A stretch of 64,000 nucleotides of DNA from Polytrichum commune (taxonomy: Eukaryota > Streptophyta > Polytrichopsida > Polytrichales > Polytrichaceae), in contig OX485808.1 in NCBI GenBank assembly GCA_950295325.1, positions 28,850,527 to 28,914,526 of the forward strand, in the 5' to 3' direction. This document shows, in pieces, positions 33,500 to 44,570 of this stretch (within the stretch, counting starts at the first letter, position 1; the number at the start of each line of letters is the position of its first letter). A model generated the notes under the pieces. It ran no database searches. It saw only the letters and a program-made list of their open reading frames with translations, and was not told the origin of the DNA. A program made the position numbers and the translations under genes.

Positions 33500-34340
33500 C
33501 GAACCCTCCAGTGTACTTACAATCGTCACAAAGATTCCTCTATATTGGGCCCTCAGTGCCCGTCGGTATACAGGGCAAATAATATCCCCACAAGGCCGCG
33601 CTGCCCGAGATGTGAACGCTGCCCGAGCCTGCCAGCTGCCACTGACGTGGGTTTTCACGGCGGGCAGTCCGTGGCGAATCTTGTTTACATCGTGCAGGTG
33701 GAGAATCTCACCTCCCCACAAATTGGGGGACGTAAATCCCCCCCCTCAAATGTTTCGGGGGAGGTAGATTCGGGCAGGGGCAGCCGCCCAGAGAGAAATC
33801 CAGAATTTCTGGATCTGACCGGAAAACTTCTGCCCGCCCGACTTCGAAAATACCATAGGCCTTGCATTCTTGAAGGCCACTAATTCATAAATCCCATATT
33901 GAGTGCACTTCACCTTCAAGGTCCAAAATCCAATATATGTGTTCACTTTCATTATATATGAGTAAATGAGCAATTGACTGGGATTTCATTATCAAAGTCA
34001 AACCGTCAACAAAGTGTGTAATTAACTTGACAGTCAAAAATATTGCAAAACGGTCACTAACATTGAGGTTATAATTTTCGTGACTTGCCATTGAAAGGGT
34101 CTTTGTCATTCTTAAAATGGAGCTAAATTATACTGTTTTATTTTTAGTGTGTTAAATACTATAGTCTACTTAATATCTTCTACTTTCAGAAAGTATTCAT
34201 ACGCATTTAAAGTAATGAAGTGTGATTGAATGTAATTGAGTTTAATTAATTCGGATTAATCCTAATTGAGCCCAATTAAATCAAAAAGCATGATTACCAA
34301 ATTAATCAAGCATAATTAATTTTATATTTTATTTATTGGA
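33500..34340. repeat. Module 1 partial copy joined to repeat E copy 2
   Basis: 33,500-33,860 carries the module 1 landmarks GGGCCCTCAGTGCCCG, GGTATACAGGGCAAATAAT and GAGCCTGCCAGCTGCCACTG. It runs into TTCTGGATCTGACCGG and then into repeat E at CCTTGCATTCTTGAAGG (about 33,860). The same junction in opposite orientation is at 40,724-41,285, so module 1 and repeat E probably form one mobile unit. Several frames here overlap on both strands and follow repeat composition. Confidence 0.65.
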
Positions 34341-34524
34341 TCATTCTAAATGTAAATTTTATACATTACATTTTATAATTAATTAGGTTTGATTGATTTG
34401 GTTTTTCTTCTTCTAAAAATGCATACCTAAGTTGCTTCTTATGTAGATTATTTTTGAGTTTATGTATGTGATTTTCATATTCATTCTTGTATTTTGTACA
34501 ATTTACATTTCCCTCTTATTCCTC

Positions 34525-34800
34525 ATTTTCACAGTTCTACTTTGATGAAATTCATGATATGGCATAAGGATACTAAAAGTGCTCATGGTCCTTTGAATGG
34601 GCCACAAGATGAAGAAGTTTGGAAGTGGATCGGTAGAGAATGGAAGAGTTTAGAAGGCATGCCAGATATATTGGACTTGGTTTGTCCATGGATGGGGTTA
34701 ATATGTTTTGCAACAATGATCTATCCATTCCACATGGCCCATCACATTCATTTACAGTTTGCCCCTTGTGGTACTTTTGGGCCACCCCCTTTCGAGGGAG
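34525..34800 (+). mobile_element. CACTA (En/Spm, TNP2-like) transposase scrap
   Basis: One frame (within 34,494-34,805) has M-I-W-H-K-D-T followed by P-Q-D-E-E-V-W-K-W-I. The next frame (34,640-34,888) continues with Y-I-G-L-G-L-S-M-D-G-V-N-M-F and a H-S-F-T-V-C-P-L stretch. TNP2-type CACTA transposases share the order W-H, then H-P-x-D-x-x-A-W, then L-G-L-x-x-D-G-x-N-P-F, then W-P-V-x-x. The frame change and short length mean only a fragment of about 90 codons is left. CACTA ends with CACTA/TAGTG tips were not found nearby. Confidence 0.65.
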
Positions 34801-36009
34801 CCTAAAAGTATCACACAAGCCCTTCGGTGAAGGTGGCCTGCATTTGCAGGCGCCCAAGCCGAACCCGGATGATAGGTGTATAACGTGAGTAGTTAGATTT
34901 TTAAGGGAGATTAAATATGCGTCGTAGTACCTCCGGAGGTTAGGCCTTAGTTTTTTACTAGTGTGGCTTTAAACTCCACTAACCAATTTCATATCTAGTT
35001 CTAACCTTAACCTACAACCTATTCTACGCGCAGACGCACCAGCCTTGAAACCAAGGCAATCCTAATTTGTGAATTGGGATGGTTCTGATACACCCAACCG
35101 GGTGTGACTCATACCACCCTAACTCAACGAACGGAATAACGACAATTTGATGGACCATTCAATTCTTCCTATTTCTTTATTTAGTTCTATTTAGTTTTCT
35201 AAGCGGGGGAACTTGGCCTAAGTCCCACCCTTCACACAAATTCCTTCTTAATTACTTACTTTTGTTTGCACGTCCTAACTCACTACATTAACATATTAGG
35301 CATCACCCCTTACCTCGGGTCTCTTGCCAACAAGGGTTTACGATTTATTTTTTATGTTTTAATTGTTAAATGTGTTTACACTGGATAGACCACGAAATGC
35401 AATTCAATGGGACCAGGGTGACGGGCGACCTGTAGGTTCAACCTGTTGCGTAATCTTCATAAATTGGGGCCATTACTCCCAATCTATGAGGCCAACAACA
35501 TAATAGTGGATTCGCGGGTCATTAACCCCACCTTTCCACCAACAACATTCAGAGTGGTCGTGTCGGTGATTAATCCGACTTACCACACACGAAACTTGCT
35601 AATAAATGAAGCTACTACCACAAAACATACCAAGGGCCCCGAAAACAATGGAATTGGGTACTCCCTTGGCGGTCAAGTGGTCAAGCCACTTGACCTTACG
35701 AGATAGGTGAGTGGGTTTAGAGATGCGTACCTTAGCCGTGCTCCCTCCAATCCTAAATGGAAGGCTTAAGGTTAGTTAATTTACCTCAATTTTCCTCGGT
35801 TGATTTGGGCTTGATGTAGGCCGAGCCGCTACCTCCTTCCTTGCTCCACTTTCCGAGCGTCGACCTTGCCTCCTTCTTTGTAACTAGTTTGGTAGTAAGC
35901 GTACCTTAGTTAACAATTAAAATATAAAGTGTTATTCTGCCCTGTAATTTAATCCTAAGCATAATATTTATACTTAGTGCACCAAATTATCTTTCCAATG
36001 ATCTAAAAA
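34801..36009. other. Intergenic, probably transposon-derived
   Basis: No domain is recognised. Short palindromic pieces such as CCTCCGGAGG (about 34,930) and a CACCCAACCGGGTGTG hairpin (about 35,090) occur. The frame 35,446-35,706 has no known match. Confidence 0.4.
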
Positions 36010-36760
36010 TCACTCTAATCGGATAAGAAATGCAAAAGTTATGAGGGTTGGAAGTGTGAGGTCGATTCAACCGACCCTTCCAACCCACCTATCTACCTTC
36101 TAACTTCAAAAATTCATAGCACATTCCTTACTACTTGGATCTAGGCTTTCCTTATACCATTGGAAAGCTATGAACAAGCTCTAACTAGAAAAATTATGAC
36201 ATCAGCAGGTTAAGCTAATAGAAATTCAGCGGACTCCTTGTAACACAGCAGTCAATCAAGAAGGCTTAAACTATGTATCTCGCCTTTAACAATTCATATC
36301 TAATTCAAATCTTAGTCAAATCAAACGTTCTATATGACCCTGGAGAGATATTAAAAAGATGTATTTGATAAAAATATGTGATTAGAAAGGTAAGCCGAAG
36401 TGAACCCAGCAGGTCCTCTGTAATGCAGCAGTCAACCAAAAGTTCTCAAACTATGTGTCCCATCTTGCACAATTCATATCTAATTCAAATCATGCTCAAA
36501 TCAAATGTTCTAAGCCATTTTGGAAAGCTACACAAAAGTTCTATTTGGGAAAAATATAATTTCTTGGAATTAAAATTCCTATTGGGCTCGCAGGTCTGAT
36601 CCAGCAGCCGCTACCCACAAGACCACCCAGTTTTTCTACTCCATCTTTGAAAATCCATAACTAATTGTCATCTCAACCAAATCACAAATGGGAAACGGCT
36701 ATGGATGGCTATATGAAATCTCTCTAAGAGAAAAATGATAAGTATCTTGTTCTAGCTTTT
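36010..36760. repeat. Diverged tandem repeat, about 190-bp unit, four modules
   Basis: Modules share AATTCATATCTAATTCAAAT or a close form, then TCAAATCAAA, a GGAAAGCTA block, a TAT/AAAAATAT block, and GCAGCAGTCAA-type starts. The two middle modules (about 36,235 and 36,420) are most alike; the outer ones are worn. Such arrays are common in untranslated parts of large retrotransposons, which would fit the setting. Confidence 0.55.
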
Positions 36761-38024
36761 GAACTAAGCCTTCAGGGCATTGGCAGATGAGGTCTATAAT
36801 GCCTCTATTCAAAACTCTACCATCCAACCTACCTCTACAAAAGAAGGAATGATTTTGTTGGTGTGTTAATAAACACACAACCTAACTAGGAGAGAGAGAG
36901 TAGAGGAGGTTCTCAAGCCTTTCTTTTAGACCATTGAGAATACATGCTAAAGGATTTTTTCCTAACTACATTGAAGCAGGGCTTCGCCCAAAAACTAGAG
37001 AAAGAGAGAGAGCTACAAGGTGGAAGGAGGGGTTTTTAAACCCTCTCACAAAAGGGTTGGACCCCTCCTCCACCGGATCCATTTTTCAAACCCTTTCCCG
37101 AAATTTTGGCTCGGGGGTTTTCCCGGTTGAGGTTGCCACCCTCTCGCCGAGGTGGCTCCGACAAAAAACCTTTAGAAATCTTTCTAATTTTTTCCGCCAT
37201 CGAGTTGGCAAGGGGGCAAGTGGGCAAGTATCCCCCTTGCTCTCTTTCTTTTTTGTCTTCAAAATTCTTCACGCCGATTTTATCTTCTTACGTAAAACAC
37301 CTCCAATAGTCTTGTGTGCCTCACACTAACTAATAAACTAACACTTGCTTAGCTAGCATCTACTAACATTTGCTTAATAACTAGCATCTACTAATATTTG
37401 CTTAGCTAGTTGTTTTTACTAGCTAGCACATTTTTTCTACTTTGCTATCTTCTAGTACTACTTAGTTTCATTTTGACCTTCCTTCTTCTAGGCTAAATGC
37501 TAAATGAACTAATTTTTCCTAAATTCCCTATCAATTCTAACTTTTAATGCTAACATTCTAACTAAAAGTGATCCCGCAGAGTGGTGGACCACTCAAAGGG
37601 TTCACACCCCTTTTTGTTTTTTGACCATTACAAGTTGCTACATTCTACTTTCAACTATAATACCATGTATTATTCCACTAATTCAAGTATTTATGATTTT
37701 GATTAATAATAAGGTAAGATTCCATAATTTATGAATTGTAATGCCCTATATTCTATGCAATGTAGTATGCACATGCATATATATTTTGCATCTCTTAACC
37801 TTGTGTGTGATGCCCATTAAAAAATAGTATTCTACAATGAGAGGCATTAACAACAGACTATCCTATTAATTATCAAATTTTTGTCTTCTTGCAAGTAACT
37901 TCATAGATGGACTTAGTGTAGGAGTTTCTCATAGTTTGGTTTGTGTCATAGGGGAAGGAGGGGGGTTGCCTTGTAGTGAGACATAATTTTTTTTTGGCAG
38001 CATCTTAACATGCAAAAAATCAAA
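36761..38024. other. Intergenic, nothing recognised
   Basis: A 131-codon frame at 36,934-37,329 overlaps frames on the other strand and has no known domain. The TTTGCTTAGCTAG-type short repeats around 37,345-37,430 are simple duplications. Confidence 0.4.
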
Positions 38025-38880
38025 GTTTAATGTTGAGGTACTGTTAATACATACCTTTCAAGGGATATTATCTTCTTAGTTGGTAGATATACATTTATCT
38101 CTAAATAATATACTCCACTTTTAAGTCAACCTATTAGATATTCCAACTATAAGTATAGCAACCAAAGACTATATATACAACGCCATGTCTGGTCAAATTG
38201 ATTTGATTTTGAAACCTTGAGATGTGAATATGAGAATGTGAGTTAATTGATGGTAAACTATATGAATTTAGAGCTTTGTGATGATGAAAAGGGATTCGTT
38301 TTGAAGTCCACATAACATTAAGTAGCAATGCTAAGAGGGTACCTCAACAAGAAGGGAAAAGTTTGCAAAGCAAGGGTGAATGAATGGATAATTAATCAAA
38401 TATAGAAGCTTCAAAAAGGTATCAAAGAGGTTTCCAATGCGGGTGTCGGGAGACTTTTCCAAAAAGTGCAACTACCTTTTTGACCTAACCAACTTTCCCG
38501 TTGCTTTATAGCTATTTAAATTTGTTAAGATCGTAATTTAGCGTGGATTAGAACCTTTATCACCACTTGGCATTAGTTTTGTCCTAGAAACTGACATAAT
38601 TAATACTAAGCATTGAAAGTAACTACCCAAATAGATCTAAAATAGCCTAAGTAAAACTCAAACTTAGTGTTACTTTTGCTCTTGAAAGAGCATCAAACCG
38701 GCACGCGCCGGTTTGATGCTCTTTTAAGAAGGTCAATTCGGGCTTGCTACTTAATGTTATGCAAGAAGTCAAAAAGCTAATGGCACCGAGAAGTTATCCA
38801 TGGCGATTTCAAACCAACTAGTAATTACCTAAAGAGGTGGGTGCTTTAGCCTCTGTGAGATAGAGGCTAAAGTGTGCCAT
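38025..38880. repeat. Dispersed repeat R3, copy 2, split by a MITE
   Basis: The left part is 38,025-38,310 and the right part 38,762-38,880. Together they match R3 at 27,225-27,612, including the closing GAGGTGGGTGCTTTAGCC and TCTGTGAGATAGAGGCT. The interruption is the element at 38,311-38,761. Confidence 0.75.
38311..38761. mobile_element. MITE-like element with 18-bp TIRs and a perfect hairpin
   Basis: The left end CATAACATTAAGTAGCAA (from 38,311) is the exact reverse complement of the right end, TTGCTACTTAATGTTATG (ending 38,761). Comparison with uninterrupted R3 predicts an empty site reading AGTCCAAGAAGTC, which leaves a 2-bp CA target duplication. The 451-bp body has no coding capacity. 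Near the right end is a perfect 18-bp stem (38,685-38,702 with 38,707-38,724) around a 4-base ACGC loop. The hairpin recalls Helitron ends, but the long terminal inverted repeats argue for a cut-and-paste MITE. The superfamily cannot be assigned. Confidence 0.8.
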
Positions 38881-38954
38881 GTTGATGGTCCATGTACACC
38901 AAAAAAATTGACACTTTCAAATACTATATTCTTAAAGGTTTATACAACACCATG

Positions 38955-39450
38955 GAATATAATGTTGAGTGTTAATATATACCTTCAAAGGATAATACAT
39001 TTTTAGTTTGTAACTTGACATTTAGCTTTAAATGATATATTCCAAATTTAAGTCAACCTATTAGGCTTTATATAATATACTCCACTTTCAAGTCAACCCC
39101 ATATATGTCAGTGCTTAATGTTGAGGCAATATTAATACATACTTTTCAAGGGATAATAACCTTTTGGTTGGTAAATTGACATTCAACTTTAAATGATTCA
39201 CTCCACTTTTAAGTCGACCTAATAGGTCTTTCAACTATAATTATAACAACCAAAGACTAAAAATACAATGCTATGTTTGGTCATATTCATTTAATGTTGT
39301 AAATTTGAGATGTGAATATGAGGGCATGAGTCCACTGATAATATATGAATGTCGAGGTTTGTGATGATGAAGTGAGATTCATTTCAAAATCTAGTAAGCC
39401 AAAATGCTAACGAAACTGAGAAGTACTTCATGGTGGTTCAAACTAGTTAA
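38955..39450. repeat. Dispersed repeat R3, copies 3 and 4
   Basis: A shortened copy (about 38,955-39,100) is followed by a fuller one (about 39,117-39,450). Both have the AATGTTGAG start and the AGTCAACCTATTAGG-like block. Confidence 0.65.
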
Positions 39451-40187
39451 TTTTGTAGATGGATTGGCTGCAAACCTATGTTAAATGGATGAGAGGTACG
39501 CTTGTAAGGAAACTCTCGCTTTTTGGTCGAAAGATCTAAGGAATTAGTCCATTTGACACCATCTTCATGTATTGTAGTCCCATAAGCCTTTCACTTCTCG
39601 AACATTAGAATCAAAGTCATTTCATTTGAATGCCAACTCTATGTGAAAGCAAGCTCATTTAGAAAAGAATTCGACATGTTTTTTTAAATGTGCTATTATT
39701 TATCAAAACATCAATTCAAAATAAAAACAAATCACATTTTACCTTGAAAATTAATACACGTACTGCTCGAATGAGTGCTCTAGGGATCCTTCTGAACTAG
39801 AAAAACTTCCATTCGGTATCACAAAACAACAATCAAGGGTCCATCCTGGTGCAACCAACTGAAGTGAACTGAAGTTGATTTAAAAGTCATGTAAGCCATA
39901 AAGCCTAATGAGACCAAATGGCATCATAGAAGTTTTCAACGGGTTGATTCCCTAAAGTGGTGGAGTACTTTAGCCTTTGTGAAATAAATGTTAATGTCAT
40001 CTTGATGGTCAATTTGAAAGAAAGACTTGAGGCTTCCTAACACCATATTCTCAAATAGTGATGGAAACTTCATATTTGCAACGGGGTTATATAGGACACA
40101 CTTCAAAACAATGTGTGCTTCATTTTCAGTTACACTTGAAGAACGGAAATGACATAATGTACTATGTATAGAAATATGGATAGTCAA
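39451..40187 (-). pseudogene. Transposon-like ORF scrap (P-L-Y-N-P family), copy 1
   Basis: The minus frame 40,187-39,936 carries E-N-E-A-H-I-V-L-K-C-V-L-Y-N-P and K-F-P-S-L-F-E-N-M-V-L-G-S-L-K-S-F-F. A second member at 41,919-42,071 plus 43,047-43,211 has the same order: V-L-E-C-P-L-Y-N-P, K-F-P-S-I-Y-E-K-V-V-L-G. The E-x-x-H/W-x-V-L-x-C-P-x-Y pattern resembles the C-terminal zinc-binding part of some non-LTR reverse transcriptases, but this is not certain. The plus-strand stretch 39,500-39,625 matches 43,100-43,210, so pieces of the family lie in both orientations. Confidence 0.5.
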
Positions 40188-40690
40188 CCGTCATCTAAAT
40201 TCAATGACGGTGATGATAATTATACTCGAATGTATCATAGCTTAACCTACTAGCTGCCATGTTCCATGTATATTTTTCAAGGAAATCAAATTCACATATT
40301 TCTTTCCTAATAAAGTAAAAACTTTTGTTAAGCCGCAAGTTTGTCACAACCTCATAATGAAAGAGTTCTTGCAGTACAATCATAATTGCATCATGTTGGT
40401 AAGTCTAAAAGTACTCACTAAGCTGCCACAATTACAAAAAGCTTGACGATGATTACCTATCGAGGAAATGCTTTCGCTTGAAATTGGTGACCATGATCAT
40501 GTTCGAAGCATTTATATATTTACATCTATATGGCGTCCGTGGATGCTTGCTCTCGAATAATAGGGTGAAACTAATGTAAATGTTATAAAATTATTTTTAA
40601 AAAATCATGCTTGGGAGTGTGTTCAGGGTTGATCAGTTGAGGCAAACGGGCTTGTCATATTTGTGTTCAAAGACTACCATTTGCAATCAG

Positions 40691-40693
<3 letters not shown>
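40188..40693. other. Intergenic, nothing recognised
   Basis: A 60-codon minus-strand frame (40,201-40,383) has no known domain. Confidence 0.4.

Positions 40694-40723
<30 letters not shown>
40694..40723. repeat. (AT)15 microsatellite
   Basis: Thirty bases of uninterrupted AT dinucleotide. Confidence 0.95.
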
Positions 40724-40727
<4 letters not shown>

Positions 40728-41285
40728 ACTAAAATCCCAGTCAATTGCTTGTTTACTCATATATAATGGAAGTGAACATATATATTGGATTTTGGACCTT
40801 GAAGGTGTATTGCACTCAATATGGAGTTTGTGGATAAGTGGGCCTTCAAGAATGCAAGGGCAATGAATTTTTTTTGAAGTCAGACGGACGGACAAAAGTT
40901 TTCGGTTGGGTCCAAAAATTCTGGATTTCTCTCTGGGTGGCTGCCCCTGCCCGAATCTACCTCCCCCAAAAAGTTCGTGGTGGGGTGGGGGTAGTTTAAC
41001 GTCCCCCATTACAGACAGGCGGAGCGAAAGGAAGCGAAGGGCATGTGGGAGGTGAGAGGCCCCACTGGGCACCATGCCAACAAGATTCGCGGTGCCATCT
41101 CGTCCATTGTGCAGGTCTTGTGGGGATATTATTTGCCCTGAATATCGGCAGGCAGTGAGGGCCCAGTTCAAAGGAATCATTGTTACAATTGTAAAGCACA
41201 CTGAGAATACACATATGTAAATATACGTATACGTGCAAATGTGTTGAGTCGGCATCCCCATTCTTCCTTGGGAAAGAGGGGTCTC
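40724..41285. repeat. Repeat E piece plus module 1, inverted copy
   Basis: This is the reverse complement of the junction at 33,500-33,990. Repeat E landmarks (CCAATATATATGTTCACTTC, CCTTGCATTCTTGAAGG on the minus strand) run into the module 1 landmarks CTGGGCCCTCAC and AGGGCAAATAATATCC on the minus strand. The minus frame 40,674-41,333 simply follows this repeat. Confidence 0.7.
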
Positions 41286-41765
41286 TCTAAAGAACGTTGC
41301 ACTCGTCAGGGTGGCGGGCAGGGGCATCACCAAAAAAGTCAGAGCCTCGGCCCTTCGACCTTGGCCTCACCCTTGCATTCTTGAAGGTTGTTTGTTCATG
41401 TAACCCATATTGAGTTTATTTCATTTTCAAGGTTCAAAATCCAATATATATGTTCACGTGCATTGAGTGAATAAGCAACTGATTGAGATTTCATTTTCGA
41501 AGTGAAACCGTCAATAAAGCATGTAATTAACTTAGAAGTCAAAAACATTACAAAACCCTCACTAGCATTGAGGATATCATTTTTGTGACTTACAAGTGAA
41601 AGGGTCTTTGTCATTCTAAAATGGAACTAAAATTAGTGTTTTATTTTTAGGATGTTTATTATATGATATTTTAGCAAATACCTTCTACCTTCACAAAGTA
41701 TTCATACACATTCGAACCAATTAAGTGTGATTAAATGAAATCAAGTCTAAATAATTGTATTAGAA
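41286..41765. repeat. Dispersed repeat E, copy 3
   Basis: Same order as 32,290-32,860: ACGTTGCACTCGTCAGGGTG, CCTTGCATTCTTGAAGG, GAAAGGGTCTTTGTCATTCT, and the AAGTGTGATTAAATG tail. Confidence 0.7.
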
Positions 41766-41779
41766 GGTAATTCAACGCA

Positions 41780-42071
41780 AGGCCTTTTGGACACTTGCAA
41801 ATGACAAAGGTTGAAGTTTGGTTTCTCAAGTTGGGGTTGCCAAGACCGTGTTGATTGATGAACCTTTTTGAGTACATCAAGACACTAGTGTAGCAAACAT
41901 GTCGATGTCGCTACAGTAATGCTCGTGCACAAAATCATGTTCATCACGGTGCACTATCTGCATCCAGTAGACGAGGCATGGTTTGTGTTGGAGTGTCCCT
42001 TGTATAATCCAGTTAGAGGTAAGTTTCCATCGATATATGAGAAGGTAGTTTTAGGGTGCCTTGAGTATTTC
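41780..42071 (+). pseudogene. Inverted-repeat partner and P-L-Y-N-P ORF scrap, 5' part
   Basis: 41,780-41,965 is the reverse complement of 32,010-32,200. It runs into a frame carrying V-L-E-C-P-L-Y-N-P and K-F-P-S-I-Y-E-K-V-V-L-G-C-L-E-Y-F, the same protein family as the scrap at 39,936-40,187. The frame is cut at 42,071 by the solo LTR and picks up again at 43,047 (to about 43,211), where S-F-Y-V-T-E-A-T follows. Stops are present and it is not functional. Confidence 0.6.
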
Positions 42072-43046
42072 TGTCGTGCACCTCTCCATGAGGAGTGCCC
42101 GAAACACCATGGGCACAAGGGGGACCCCGGAGTGACACCCGGGACTTGTGGCGCCGTTGGTGAGAGGGCCCAAGTGATCCTAGTGTGGGTGAGGGCCCCG
42201 GGCGTTGGGAACGCCTCCCACCCACGGAGACTAGGAGGCATGAGGGTAAGGCCATGAGCTATGCGTAGCTCATGGCGTGATGATTCTAGGAAGCTCAAGA
42301 ACACCTCAATCGGAGGTGTGAGCTAGGAGTTATGGCCATTTTAGTGGGGCGCCGTCCTGGGACAGCGCCCTGGTACAACAGTGCCTGGGAGTGATTCCCG
42401 GGACTGCCAAGGTTCCAACAGGCATAACTTCCTCAAGACTTGCTCGTATGGGGCATGTGAGGAGTCCATCGGCATCTACGTGAAGCGTAGATGAGGATGG
42501 AGTGGTTGGTTGTTATGATCTGACATCATACAAGGAAGTTATGATGGTCTGAAGCTGCTAGGGGGGTTCTAGGCCCAGCAGCTAAAGGAAAATGTCCACT
42601 TGGCCCCAACTCTTGGTAGAGAGACAAGAGGTTGGTTGACGGTGGGGTAGGGGCCCCACGTGAAGTCCTAGAGGCTTATATGGGTGAGGTGGTGTGGCCT
42701 CACCCACCCGAGGCCGAACGGCATGGCCTCCATGGGCATTGGCCCATTGTGAGGCCATAGTTGCCTAGTATGGTTCGGGTTGTTGTAGTGTTGCTCCGGC
42801 AACGCGATGATCAACATAGGATTGGACTTCCATGGATGGAAGTCCACATCGAAGAAATGAGTTACCGATAAAGGGGTGAGTCCCGAAAGCAAAGTAGGAG
42901 GGTTGGTTCCCCTCCTATGAACTATATGGTCCAGGGTAGGAGGAGCTAACCATTAGCATGGCGGTATGCGAAGGGTTAGCGCTCGTAACCTTTGCTAGAA
43001 AGGAAAATTGGCAAAAATGCTAAGGGGGCTAGCAAGGGTTGCGACA
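42072..43046 (+). mobile_element. Solo LTR of a Ty3/gypsy family
   Basis: It begins TGTCGTGCACCTCTCC and ends GGGTTGCGACA, giving the TG...CA form. It is homologous along its length to the LTR at 58,385-59,330, which is followed by a primer-binding site. Flanks are ATTTC on the left and CTTTC on the right, a 5-bp target duplication with one change. Removing the LTR and one flank restores the reading of the interrupted ORF scrap. At 975 bp and without internal sequence, it fits LTR-LTR recombination. Confidence 0.85.
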
Positions 43047-43989
43047 CTTTCTTTCGTTCAGATCATTGAGTTGGCATTAGTTTCTATGTCACAGAGGCTA
43101 CCCGCACTCTGGCACTCCAAGGAATTAACTGGTTTGAAACCATCCTCATGTACATTTGGTTGCATTAGCCTTTTGGCTTCCTGGACTCTACAATTAATTT
43201 CATTTCAATAGTATGGTCTAGTTTGTCAATGCAAATAAGGTTCATTGTTTATGATGAAAATTATGGGCATATGACTCATCCTTCCTCATCCCTATGGTGT
43301 GTGCCCATATAATCCATCACACATGAAAATTGCATGCAATGCTAGTTACACTTGAATCTTGAACCACTCACTACATCCTCATGCTTTCACTTCTAGTTGT
43401 GGGTAAGGTGTTGATTGAAAGTAATCGAGAATGTGAATCCAAAGAGCATAAACTCACTTCCTAAGTTTGAGAATCAAGGGAGAAAATACCAAAAATCGAC
43501 ATGGAGGTGTTACTTGAATGTATTTGGCCGATCTTTGAATGGTCATTGGCTCCAAATGGCCAAGGGTTAGGAGGGGATCTCGGTGCTTGTAGAAAGAACA
43601 CATGAATGTCAACAAGATAAAATGTTTGTGTGTGGGAAATGAGCAAGATTTGAAGAAAATATTATCATTTGTTTATTGGACCTTCCATGTTATATAGTGT
43701 GGTTTTGCAAATAATGTGCACTCACATTCTTAATCCCGAGAAAGCTTAGTGCAAATATTTCATCAATAATGCAACCCACCATATAAACCATAATCGGGGT
43801 ACTTAGGGTGGACTTCCATCATGGTCTAGGTCCAAGATATTTGATGTCCAAAACACCCCTTTATGGATCTCACTTATAGGCTCAAGAATGAACCCAACTT
43901 TGAAGATTGGTTTCTTAAACTAGGAATATTTTTTTCTTCTGATGACGACTGATGAAATTTTACAGGAAAGTGGTTTCACATTAGCGAAC
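43047..43989. other. End of ORF scrap, then nothing recognised
   Basis: 43,047-43,211 is the 3' part of the scrap cut by the solo LTR. The remainder to about 43,989 holds only short frames without known domains. Confidence 0.5.
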
Positions 43990-44570
43990 AAGCGACCTTC
44001 AAGAATACAAAGGCAATGATTTTTTCGAAGTCAGGTGGGGCGGGCAGCAGTTTGCAGTCGAGTTAAATAGATCTTGAATTTTTTCTGGGGGCTGCCCCGT
44101 CCTGTATCCACCTCCCCCGGACAGCTCGGAGGGGGGAGGTTCAATGTCCCCAGGAAGAATGGGGATACCGCCTCAGCATATTTGTACACATACATATATT
44201 TACATATATGTATTTTCAGTGTACTCACAATCGTAACAAAGATTCCTCTAAACTGGGCCCTCAGTGGCCGCCGGTATACAGGGCAAATAATATCCCCACA
44301 AGACCCGCACAACGGACGCGATGGCACCGCTGCCTGAGCCTGCCAGCTGCCACAGACTCCGTTTCCACTGCGGGCACTCGGTGGCGACGAATCTTGTGTG
44401 CATGGTGCCCAGTGGAGCCTCTCACCACCTCCCACACACCTCGCTCCCTTTCGCCCCGCATGTCTGTAGTGTCTTGCACCGGATCGCATTCGATTGCACT
44501 CTCTCGCCTGTCTCTTGTTAAGAAAGAAAAAGGCTTTTTGCCTGACCAAGAGTTTCCGCTCTCACACGAA
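43990..44570. repeat. GC-rich module 1, copy near PNL-B
   Basis: It carries a short E-like start (ACCTTCAAGAATACAAAGGC), CCCCCGGACAGCTCGGAGG, and a palindromic ACATATATTTACATATATGT stretch near 44,194. Then come CTAAACTGGGCCCTCAGTGG and GAGCCTGCCAGCTGCCAC. From about 44,080 it is collinear with 4,480-4,965. Confidence 0.7.

Noticed and set aside
33482..33883. 133-codon ORF with Pro/Arg-rich protein
   Set aside because: It is GC-rich repeat module 1 read in one of several open frames. Overlapping frames exist on the other strand.
38685..38724. Rho-independent terminator or Helitron end
   Set aside because: There is no bacterial context. The element around it has long terminal inverted repeats, which Helitrons lack.
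32010..41965. A single 10-kb DNA transposon with 190-bp terminal inverted repeats
   Set aside because: The inverted pieces continue into unrelated flanks with no matching outer tips or target duplication. One continues into a separate ORF family. Kept only as a low-interest finding.
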